From positions 14,943,001-15,007,000 of the forward strand of contig NC_003075.7 in the NCBI RefSeq assembly GCF_000001735.4: a stretch of DNA of 64,000 bases, written 5' to 3'. This DNA comes from Arabidopsis thaliana (lineage: Eukaryota > Streptophyta > Magnoliopsida > Brassicales > Brassicaceae). How positions within the stretch are numbered: the stretch's first letter is position 1; each line of letters opens with the position of its first letter. The notes beneath the pieces are model-generated. The model was not told the origin of the DNA, did no database searches, and worked only from the letters and a program-made list of their open reading frames with translations. A program made the position numbers and the translations under genes. Below, in pieces: positions 38,410 through 47,522 of the stretch.

Positions 38410-39269
38410 TCAGATTGTGCGTTTTGTACCTCTAACTTGTTTATATTTAGCTCTGTAAGCTTCAGAATCTTCTTTGTACCAGAACGCTAGCTTTTGAGGG
38501 TTGTCACTTGGGTAGTAAGGTATTGGGGAGTCATCTGGCGGGTCTTCAACGGCAGTTTCTTGGTTGATGAGTGTCTCAGGGTGTTCTACGGCAACAAAGA
38601 AACCTTTATTTTCTAAAGCTTGACGAAATCTGAAAAATTTGGGGTCTTGTTCCATCTCCTCCTTGTTTTCTGTGAGTACCGCCAAATTTGTTGGAGCCTT
38701 CCAGTTCCATACATAATAAATGACGTCTGCTAACATCATGTTTAATCTGGCACGTTTATCCCCCCCTGCAATTAGTATCATCAATAGATTACAGTTACTT
38801 ACCGATAAATTCATATAAAGAGATAGAGTGTTGATATATGAGTTAGAAAAGGACCTTTGTGGAGAGAGACTCTAAACTCGGATTCCCAAAGTTTAACTTT
38901 GGATTTAGCCAACCATGCATTCTCAGCAGAACCGAAAATCCAGGTTGTCACTACCGCCGACGACCTTAAATTAAATTTTTTGACAATAGCTGTTTCGATT
39001 TTCAAGTTGATCATATCAGGATCGATACTTTCAGGGATTGAGTAGTCCTCAATGGCCCATACAACTAATGATTGTGATTCATCACGCACTCCACATCCAG
39101 CTAATGTTACGAAAAAGATATCAAGTTAGATCTAATCAAGATCGATCATAGACATATAAATATACTACCAACTTCACAGAAAGATGATATCATAAACAAA
39201 CAATTAATTTCGAGAAATCATCTTACTGGATTTCCCGATGGCTGGCGGCAAAGGGAAGAAACTGGACAT
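38410..39269 (-). CDS. NYN/PIN-like putative endonuclease-family protein A (catalytically degenerate)
   Basis: Three exons (39269-39227, 39100-38855, 38765-38410) join in frame to 214 aa. The central domain aligns with plant NYN (MARF1/LOTUS-type) proteins: a first strand VVWAIEDYSIP, then IETAIVKKFN, and after the GDKRA turn a segment VYYVWNW-like followed by NLAVLTENKEEM. In active relatives the first strand reads VFWDVENxPIP and its Asp is a catalytic metal ligand. Here that residue is Ala30, and the later GD-DF motif is replaced by ENKEEMEQDP. The protein is therefore probably not an active nuclease and may bind RNA or protein only. It is divergent to the related gene at 39552 across 282 bp. 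Copies of its last exon lie at 33.4, 37.9 and 41.3 kb. Confidence 0.75.
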
Positions 39270-39551
39270 GGTTTCGACGTAGAGATTTCGTTCTGGGATT
39301 TTATTGTACCGGTGGCTGATGAGGGACTTTGTGAATTTAGGGATTTTATTATAGCGGTGGCTGGCTGATGAGCGACTTTGTGAATTTAGGGTCTGTCTGT
39401 CAATTTGGCGGGCTGTCCATGGGCCAAGCGTCTTTCGCAGGTTTTTGGGCCCAAGCCTACTAAGTGCCAGGTCCAGCCCATTAAGATCCTATATCAAAGA
39501 TAGGGCACAATTGTAGTAACCACCCTAATTTCACAAAGTCTCTCAATAACC
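39270..39551. promoter_or_regulatory. short bidirectional promoter between two NYN-like genes
   Basis: 282 bp separate the two divergent start codons. It contains an imperfect direct duplication, about 39295-39339 and 39340-39388 (gggattttatt..ggtggctgatgag..gactttgtgaattta). It also has TGGGCC/GGCCCA-type site II-like motifs (for example gggcccaagcc near 39448 and cagcccatta near 39474), common in housekeeping plant promoters. Confidence 0.6.
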
Positions 39552-40285
39552 ATGTGTGCTCCGCAGCCCTCCAACGAGTTTCCGCTGATTTTTCGCAAGG
39601 GTAAGATCTGTAATCGGATCTCTATATATTTAATCGCAATAATTGTTTAATCATTGTCCGTTGGGTAGATGGTAAGACATGTGTGTTTTGGGATGTGGAG
39701 GATTACCCAATCCCAGCTGATCTCCATCCTCGTTCGATCCGGCGGAGAATCGTAAAGGATGTGAAGAAATATGGTTGTGATGCGGAGGTGTCGATTCATG
39801 CTTATGCTAATGATAATACGGTCTCGGTAACAATGAGGCGTCAATTTTCGGCTGCTGGAATCAAATTGGAAGTGTTCACCCAAGGTGAGAATTCCATTTC
39901 TCTGAATTAGGCTCTTTTCTTTCTCTTACAGACGTTGTTGTTGTTGTTGATATAATAATTACCTAACTTTGCAGCAGGGGATAAATATGCGAGACATTGT
40001 TCCTTGTATGGTGACATTATGCTGTGGTCACTGGAAAATCCTCCACCATCAAATATTATTGTCATCGCAAAAATAATCGATGACGACTTGGCTGATCGTA
40101 TTGGATGTTTGACTACCGTCTGGTCATATGGGCTTCTCATATCCCAAGTTAAGCCAGAATGGCTAGAACGGCTTTTTCCTGTTGGAAGCTATCCCTCGTT
40201 TTTGGCAGCCATATTTGATGGAGGATTGCCGAAATCATCGAAAGCGAACAAGGATCGCTTTCCTCTCGATGAGTCCGACGACTAA
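39552..40285 (+). CDS. NYN/PIN-like putative endonuclease-family protein B
   Basis: Three exons (39552-39600, 39669-39884 and 39978-40285) give 190 aa. A tandem NAGNAG acceptor (gcagcag) allows an alternative start of exon 3 at 39975, adding one residue. The first strand is CVFWDVEDYPIP and retains the probable catalytic Asp25, unlike its neighbour. The domain continues with IRRRIVKDVKKYG, VSIHAYAND and GDKYARHCSLYGDIMLWSLENPPPSNIIVIAK. The usual late GD-DF motif appears as IIDDDLADRI, so acidic residues are present but rearranged. NYN proteins cleave RNA or act as RNA-binding relatives of such enzymes. Substrate and location are unknown, and no targeting peptide is obvious. Confidence 0.78.
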
Positions 40286-40759
40286 CTTTTGTGTCTATGT
40301 TATTGTTTTGTGCCTATAGTTGATATCAAGTTTGGATTGAAATGTTTTTAGTATTGTCTATCTATAATATTTATGTGATTTTGGACATCGTTACTGTGAT
40401 TGAGTTTTTGATTTGAATCAATCATGAGTGACTAAGCGCAGGTGGTGGAAATTGGATAGGCGTTCATTGAACAATACAGACAAAGATACAACTAGTTAGC
40501 AATCATTTATACATAGATAGTGATGTACAAAGGTTATGTTTATGGTCCGCTTAAGACTAGATAGGAGGTGATTGTGAAACCAAAAACAACAAACGCAACG
40601 GGTAAAAACATGCCACAAACGAGATAGTATATTTTCTGTTCATTTTCTTATGGTCCGCTTAAGACTAGATAGTCCAAAGTCTCGATATATAGTTAGCTCT
40701 CACGGATAAATCAAATCAAATTAACTGATCAATCTTCCCAGGGGCTTATAAGACCATCC

Positions 40760-40990
40760 TTTGTGCCCCTTGCAAATCTATCTCAAGGATGTTCTATCTA
40801 CTTAGATATCAAGCCTTTGTGCCCCTTGCAAATCTATCTCAAGGATGTTCTATCTACTTAGATATCAAGCTTTTGTGCCCCTTTCAAATCTATCTCAAGG
40901 GATGTTCTATCTAGTTAGATATACGGCTTGTTGTATAATATTTTCAAATCTATCTCAAGGGATGTCCTATCTAGTTATATATCAAGCTTG
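40760..40990 (+). repeat. 56-bp tandem repeat, about four units
   Basis: Units of the form tttgtgccccttgcaaatct followed by atctcaaggatgttctatct and acttagatatcaagc. The first two copies are almost identical, the third differs slightly and the fourth is degenerate. It is non-coding. Confidence 0.85.
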
Positions 40991-41250
40991 TGTTTATTAT
41001 TATTGTCTATCTCTAGTATTTATCTGGTTTTGGACATCTTTAGTGTGGTTGAGTTTTTGACTTGAATCAATCATGAATGACTTGTGGTTGGGGCCTGAAG
41101 AAGCTCAAGCGGTGGAAATTGGAGGTTATGATAGGCGTTGAGTAAACAATACAGAGAAAGATAGAAAAATTAAGCATCGTATATAGCATAAATAGTGCAT
41201 GTGATTAACTAAGGATGACTTAAGAATTGTATTAATTCAAAGCGACAGAG

Positions 41251-41252
<2 letters not shown>

Positions 41253-41306
<54 letters not shown>
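41253..41306. repeat. (TA)27 microsatellite
   Basis: An uninterrupted run of about 27 AT dinucleotides inside the duplicated NYN 3' flank. The other copies of that flank lack it, so it expanded after the duplication. Confidence 0.95.
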
Positions 41307-41309
<3 letters not shown>

Positions 41310-41335
41310 ACAAGTTGCGATTTGTCTTACTAATT

Positions 41336-41473
41336 TACTTCTGCGCCAAGGAAAAAGAAATTCGATGGCTGCCCTGGACATTCTTTACCTCTAACTTCTT
41401 TATGGTTAGCTCTGTAAGTTTCAGAATCTTCTTTGCGCCAGTAAGCTAACTTAAGAGCGTTGTCAACAGTTAG
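41336..41473 (-). pseudogene. truncated last-exon fragment of the NYN-like gene
   Basis: This matches the terminal ~40 codons of the gene at 33.4 kb (shared ctgcgccaaggaaaaagaa and cagaatcttctttg, and LKLAYW-K-ED in translation). Homology stops at about 41473. No upstream exon is present. Confidence 0.7.
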
Positions 41474-41791
41474 TTGTAAAAAAAAGACTAAAGAGGTTTC
41501 ATAAAGTAAGATATGTGAAGACCAAAAGCCAGCTACCTCGTTAATCAAATCCGTCTCTACAAGCACAAGAGAGTTTGCATAGGACTAGGAGTGAAATAGA
41601 GCAATAACTTACTATCTTTCTACATTTGCGTTAACCAAAGAAACTTCCCAATTCTCATGGCTCATGGGATTACATTCCATTCTCAAAGCCACTTAACTCC
41701 AAGTGTCAGCCCTAATATAAAAAAAACTTCGATCATAGTGGTATACGAGGACTAGACTAATTTGTAACCGTGTGGAGTAGTGCTTCTTTTT
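41474..41791. other. intergenic spacer within the mosaic
   Basis: Unassigned AT-rich sequence between the NYN-like fragment and the F-box fragment. No feature seen. Confidence 0.4.
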
Positions 41792-42031
41792 TCATCGTCC
41801 AATCATAGTTAAAGCATGCCCGGAGAAAGGGATTACCTGCAACCACCATGTGTCCGGTTTAACCGCGTAGATGAATACTAGCTCACTTTGGCCTTGGAAT
41901 TCCTTTAAGCGGTGTCTCTCTCCAAAAGAGAGAGACTTGATCGTCGATCTCCACAATTTTGAAACGGTGTTGAATCGTAAGAATGATTTCACAGGAAGTC
42001 TCACGAGTATCTCCTCTATTAGATCGTGCAT
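41792..42031 (-). pseudogene. truncated F-box gene fragment
   Basis: A 79-codon frame whose first 40 residues are a clear F-box (DLIEEILVRLPVKSFLRFNTVSKLWRSTI). They are followed by the start of an F-box-associated region (SFGERHRLKEFQGQSELVFIYAV) and an early stop. Full-length members of this Arabidopsis family are about 350-400 aa with kelch or FBA repeats, and nothing like that follows. It is either a fragment or a very short F-box protein; fragment is more likely given the surrounding mosaic. Confidence 0.65.
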
Positions 42032-43139
42032 GTGGTAGTTTTGGATTCTGTTCTTTTTTCATTGGTGAAGTAGTGATTAGAAAGTTTAGGGTTTTTATTT
42101 TCTTTCTTATAGATCATGCGTGCATGCATGTATGTAACTAAAATGGAAATTCTCCTTTCAATTTGGGCTTCGGACCTTATGTGTAAGATTTTATTTTTTT
42201 TCAACTTTTCTAGGAAGAACAACATTATCGTCATCGCTACATTTAGTTCATATAGTTTTTTCGCTATGGTTGAGTAAATGGACAAAAACAGCTTGTTATT
42301 GTCTTATGCTTCCATGATTTTTTTTTTTGCCATGAAACTATTTAGAATGATAATCTACGATTGTAAACCTAAAATTTTTCATTTTTATGAAATTTTTACA
42401 ATTTTAGCAAAAAAACATAGATATAGAGAAATCGTCTTAATATATATGGCTGCAGCGAATAACTAATTGTATCACCATTTTCTCTTTTCTTGATTAATGT
42501 TAGCTAATAAAAATAGAAACAAGTATTCAAATTAAAAGAGCTTCTTTTTTTTTTTTTTTGTATCAATCATTATGAAGAAGATGCAAGTGACTATATTGGT
42601 TTCACCAGCACCACATCGTTGCGTGAATCAGTGGATTGACCCATTTTGCAGATGCCAAAATATTTCAAACTCAACATTCCGATAACTTGGATTGTTTGTC
42701 AAGTTAAGGAACCCTAGAACCAAAGGCTTCAACCGCAGAATTATATTACCAAACTAGTAGTAGATATATACAAAATTACATAAACTTCACAAATCTTAGA
42801 TGTTGATCTACCCTATAAAATCCGCATTACGCAAGTACCACGCCAAAAACATCTAAAACTATATCCCTTCGTAACAAACATTCTCTTGATTCTAAAACAT
42901 AAAATGAAAACCATGTCAATTTCTGAGGGGTTAGGGTTTGAGGAAACCTTTGGTAGTGCTAAAAGGTGTACACTTCTTTTTGTTTGTTTGTTGAATCTAC
43001 AAATCTATCTGTAAAAGATACAAAATAAAAACAGCAAAATTTCCCGTGTTTTCAAGAGGCTAATAATCTGGTTAGCATCTTCGTCCTGATGCCTATATCT
43101 ATGTCAAGATCCCTTCATGTGTCAACAAGACATATATGA
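42032..43139. other. intergenic, includes 3' flank of the membrane protein gene
   Basis: AT-rich. 42738-42915 is the likely source of, or sister to, the copy at about 37595-37735. No supported gene. Confidence 0.5.
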
Positions 43140-43613
43140 TCATGAGGCCATAGAAATGGCTAGTGGCATCTCACTTTCATGCGAAGCGATAGTAGAATTA
43201 CTGGAGGTTGACATTCGTTTCTTCGATTGATTCCCTTCAATCGACACTAGAACTTGGCCTTGTGGGTGAGCTATTGGCTCTGGATCATCATCATCAGGAG
43301 ACTCTAAAGATTGCTCAGGAGGGTCAAGATCACGCGTCATGGTTTCTCCATTCGCGTTGTTATTATTACCACCGGATCCAACAACCATCCTAAATCCAAA
43401 AGTACGTGAAACAATGCGGTAGGCAAATGTTAGGATCCAAAAGAACCAAGGGAGACAAACAAAGACAATGCCGAGGTAGGAGAGCCAAACTGGAGGGTAA
43501 GGAAGAATTGTATATGCAATTAGACAACCGCCTCCAACCGCGATTGATAGGAAAAGAAATAAAGTAATGAGACAGATGAACGCCTGCCCCGCCCGTGGAT
43601 CTGGCACAGGCAT
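43140..43613 (-). CDS. two-helix membrane protein with acidic/Ser-rich tail (function unknown)
   Basis: A single exon of 157 aa starting MPVPDPRAGQAFICLITLF. Two strong transmembrane helices lie at about residues 11-37 and 40-66 (FICLITLFLFLSIAVGGGCLIAYTILPY and VWLSYLGIVFVCLPWFFWILTFAYRIVSR). A ~90-residue polar tail contains NNNN, DDDDPEP and Ser/Thr-rich segments that could be phosphorylated. Proline and glycine at the helix turn suggest a tight hairpin. I know similar plant-specific proteins of unknown role but cannot assign a function. The start is fixed by the helix beginning just after it and by stops upstream. Confidence 0.82.
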   Translation of the reverse strand: MPVPDPRAGQAFICLITLFLFLSIAVGGGCLIAYTILPYPPVWLSYLGIVFVCLPWFFWILTFAYRIVSRTFGFRMVVGSGGNNNNANGETMTRDLDPPEQSLESPDDDDPEPIAHPQGQVLVSIEGNQSKKRMSTSSNSTIASHESEMPLAISMAS

Positions 43614-44647
43614 TATGATTCTAAGGAAGGATCGATCTCAAAGATGAAGAAGGATCTCACGGGACGCTTAAGGGTACTACTATATCATCCTCCATTTACA
43701 AATTGCTCTTTTTCTTCTTATTCCTCCAATCTTTTTTCTTTGTTTTTGTTATAATGATGTTGATAGGTTGAGGATGAATCAGATTTGAAACAAGAATAAA
43801 CAGAATAAATCCCACGCACAATAAAAGAGCGATGAGGAAAAACGAAAACACAAGAGGGTATTTCTGTTTTGTTTTTAATTTGTTTTGTTTGTGTGTGACT
43901 TATAATTTGACAAGAATAGCCAATAGTCATTTTGTTTTCCTCCAATATTTGCCATTCCATAGAAGAGGGACGTCCGCAGATACAGGACCTATAACATTGA
44001 ATATTGTTAGTTCAAAATCATTTCAAGCTTTTGCAATCTTAATTAGATAGTTGATATATGCTCATGTTAGACCAAAATAATATTTGAAACAACGTATATA
44101 TGTTTTAAATGATTTTTGTCAAAGAAGATGTACCAATATAGAGTTACATATGATTGCATTTTAATATACCAATTGTGAATATATATCCAATTATATATGA
44201 TTGGAAACCAGTTTGATGGTATGATTTTAATTTTAAACACATGTTCCAATTTCACATACTGATTTTAAGTTTCAATAACTTTTAAAACAGAAATTCAAGG
44301 ATTCTCATTCCATTTCTATTTGTTTGTAAAAGGAAACTTGAATCATTGTTTGTTGTTCTATTCAACAAGTGTTTTTTTTGTTCATTTTGGTATAGGTAAG
44401 CATATATTTTCCCTTTATATCTTGTTCAACTTTTTGACAATTTTTAGTTTATAGGAAAAGTAGATTTCATTTGTGTAGGATTATAAGATAAGGTTGAATT
44501 GATAAATTTTTATGTTTGATTACCAAAAGTGGCAAAAGAAAACATTAGTTGACTAGTGTGACACACAACACACACAAAAAAGTAATAATATATATAATAG
44601 CAGAGTTTTCTCTCCTCTAAAAGTGTCCACGTCACTACATCTTTTTA
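43614..44647. other. promoter of the membrane protein gene and AT-rich spacer
   Basis: The left 350 bp is the leader and promoter for the gene ending at 43613. The rest is AT-rich with no features I can support. Confidence 0.45.
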
Positions 44648-44696
44648 ATGTGGAGCCCACATGTTTTTACTCGCCTTCACATTTTTTCTATGCGTG

Positions 44697-44821
44697 AAAT
44701 AGATTTAGTGATGTTTATGGGGCCACGATTTGGTCAAAAAGCCCATGAGCCAAAGAACCAAATAGACTTAGTGATGTGTATCGGGCCAAGATTTAGTCAA
44801 AAAACCTATGAACCGAAAGGA
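44697..44821 (+). repeat. ~63-bp imperfect tandem duplication
   Basis: The motif atagatttagtgatgt..ggggccacgatttggtcaaaaa..gagccaaag is repeated immediately as atagacttagtgatgt..cgggccaagatttagtcaaaaa..gaaccgaaag. It lies in a frame without other coding support. Confidence 0.75.
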
Positions 44822-47522
44822 CCTAAGAAAACCCAGTTAAAATTGCAAACCCTTGATTTCATTTTCTCCTATTCGATCGACGCAATTCAGAGGACGACGA
44901 AAGAGAAAAAGAGTGTTTCAGTCACTGCCCTGTTGATGCACGAATTTCAACAAAGTATATTTGTAAGTTCTTTGATAAGGGAAAAACATTCTCATCGCGT
45001 TGAAGGTCGGGAGTTAGGTCGTTCTTGCGATAAACATAGAGTTTATTAGTTTTATAGCTGCACCTTGTAAAAGGCTGCCTACGTACCCTTAGAAAAGGGA
45101 TCAAGCCATACGTAGTTCATATTATAATAAGTGAGCTAGGTCATCGTTGGAGGTAGGTCGTATATTGAGATAGGCAGTTTAGAGATGAGGTGGCAGGTTG
45201 GTGACGAGCTGGCAGGTAGGCGAAGAGCTGGACGAACTTAGTTACGAGGCGAACTGGTTGATAGACAACGAGTTAGACGAACTGAGTATTTGAGTGACGA
45301 GCTGGTAGCCAGGGGCCAAGCTCGACGAAATGTAGTAGAGAGACGAGTCGGACAAATCGAGTTGTCTGGTGAAAATCTAGACGAGCTGGGAGACGAGATA
45401 GGCGGACTGTGTAGTCAATGGACGAACTGACAGCTAGGCGAGGAGATAGATGAGTTAACTTGAGGGACGAGCTGCTGACTAGGTGAGGAATTGGACGAAC
45501 TGACTAGCTGACAGCTAGGCGAGGAGATGGTCGTTGAGTCATGTGGAGCTTGAAGACGATCTGAAGAACTTAAAGACGAGCTGTAGAGCTTAAAGACGAG
45601 CTGAGGAGCTTGAGGACCAGCTGAGGAGCTTGATGACGAGCTGTGGAGCTTGAAGACGAGCTGAGGAACTTGAGGACGAGCTGAGTAGCTTGAGGACGAG
45701 CAGAGGAGCTTGAGAACGAGCTAAGGAGATTGAGGACGAGCTGAGGAGCTTGATGGCGATCTGAGTACCTTGAGGACGAGCTGAGGAGCTAGAGAACGAG
45801 CTGAGGAGCTTGAAGACGTTTTAATATGGATTTCTTCCTCCTTTTTTCCATGCCTCTCTATTTATAGAAAAACTAAGCTCACTACATAAAAGGTATAATA
45901 TGGTACTTTAACCTTGATCATTGTGACGTTGGTCTCCACCATATTGGCATAGCAGCTAACGGAGGCCAGCAATCTACATGTATGTCATGCTATTATTATG
46001 TAGAGGAAGGACTGAAGAGGGAAAAACCTATATGAGCCAACTTGAATGGGCTAAAGACACCACCATGGCTGAAACGTGTTGGAAACAAATCAAAACTTCA
46101 CTAAATGGGATTAGAGTGGCGAGAAAAAGATTGTACATGATATCACTTCGCAACATGAAACCCCCCGACGTGTGCCATCCAAGAGATTTGGACAACACAT
46201 GTGAGAAATGTTTTTTCTACAAACAAATGTTTAAGTTTATTTTTATGGTATAACTTAAACAAAACATTTAGAGAGTTGGAAACTGTTTTTAAAAAATTCC
46301 CTATAATGTTTGAGCAGTGAACTATCACAAAGACTCAAAACAAAGTTATTACTCTTATTTCTTTTGCTTTAATGTGTGTCTTTCCTTGCTGTTGTAAGGA
46401 AATTTATATTTACAATAAAATCAAACTTTTAATTAATTATCTAAGCATATCGTACTTTCAATGTTAATATTGTTATAATCCAACTCTTTTTGGCTAATTC
46501 GCGAAGAGACGTTGAAAAGTGAAATCTTCCCAAAACCAAAGAGTAGTTTCTAAGATTTTAACAGAGACACAAAGAGAAAAAACAAATGGGCGGGTTCATA
46601 TTGGGCCAAAATTAACAATGGCAACGATGTGTAAAATAACTTCGTCGTTAGTCTCTGTTCTTCGCTATCCTCTGCAGCAACCGCTTAATACGAGAGAGAG
46701 AGAGAGATTTCCATTGTATTTTTAATTTAAAATAAAATATATAAAAACAAGACCAATGTAACAAATGCATTGCTTAGATATATATAACTCTAAAAAATAT
46801 TCTTACAAGATAGTAAGTTTGGTCTATTGTCCTATAAATTCTAGCATATAACTGGTAACAATATGAAAAAAAAATGTAAAACTATACATAGATTACAAAA
46901 ATGTAGAAATCAAAAAATAAGATTAGCAAATAACAAAGATATTCACCTTTTAATCAAAGATCAGTAAAAAAAATCGAAGTTATAATTACATACTAACAAA
47001 ACCAAAAACAAACCACCAACGCGCGTGTCTCCTCCCTAGTTAATTAAAGGCAAAAGGAAGACGAGTAACACGTGGCAAATACTCTATCTGTAGCCGTCAT
47101 AAAAAAAATTGTGGGACCCTACACCCTATAAATCAAGAACTACTGGTTGTTCGCCAGCGAATTAACTAAAATATTTAATAAACATAAGAAATGACAAGTT
47201 TAGCCCTCTTTCCATAGGCATAACATGGTGGCTAATTTGGGAATTTCAGCAGCATTCGGAGTCAAAATAACGATAGCGCGTGTCGGTGAAATCGCGGTAT
47301 ACGCGCGTCGATAGCCGCCAGGAGAATCCTTTTTTTACACAATCAAAGAGAGAGATCCCGTAAATGTTTTATACTCTGATTTCTAGGGTTTGCTTTTGAT
47401 TCTCTTTCGCGTTCCAGATAAATAAATCCTTTTGTGGAATAATTTCGTGATTTCGTTTGTGGGTTATCCGAATTTTGTCTGAATTTGAGTTTTTGAGAAG
47501 GAAAGGTTTGTTTTTTCGGGGG
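44822..47522. other. 2.7-kb gene-poor region before the ASG1-like gene
   Basis: Contains the 20-bp minisatellite at 45130-45825 and AT-rich sequence. A 91-codon plus-strand frame at 45978-46253 has no recognisable domain and is not called. The last ~250 bp (47280-47522) is the leader and promoter of the gene at 47523. Confidence 0.5.
45130..45825 (+). repeat. degenerate 20-bp minisatellite (gacgagctgaggagcttgag)
   Basis: From about 45545 to 45815 at least twelve consecutive units follow the consensus gacgagctgaggagcttgag. Substitutions are scattered and phase is conserved. From 45130 to 45540 the same gacgag/gacgaac words recur at looser spacing with aggcgag-type spacers, as if older or interrupted units. 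The region is clearly GC-richer than its flanks. No long frame crosses it, so it does not look like a coding repeat. Confidence 0.85.

Larger units (their letters stand above)
40286..41335. other. repeat-rich intergenic region right of the NYN pair
   Basis: Holds a degraded copy (40438-40520) and a better copy (41103-41216) of the NYN 3' flank, a 56-bp tandem array (40760-40990) and a long TA microsatellite (41253-41306). No intact frame is present. Confidence 0.6.

Noticed and set aside
44648-45049. 133-codon plus-strand frame containing a duplicated IDLVM..GPRF motif
   Set aside because: The apparent protein repeat comes from a tandem DNA duplication. The remainder has no domain, signal or splice structure, so it is annotated only as a repeat.
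45545-45815. CRISPR-like array (20-bp repeats)
   Set aside because: Units are directly adjacent with no unique spacers, and the context is a plant nuclear genome; it is a minisatellite.
45978-46253. 91-codon plus-strand frame right of the minisatellite
   Set aside because: No recognisable family, no supporting promoter or related copy; could be chance or a decayed element.
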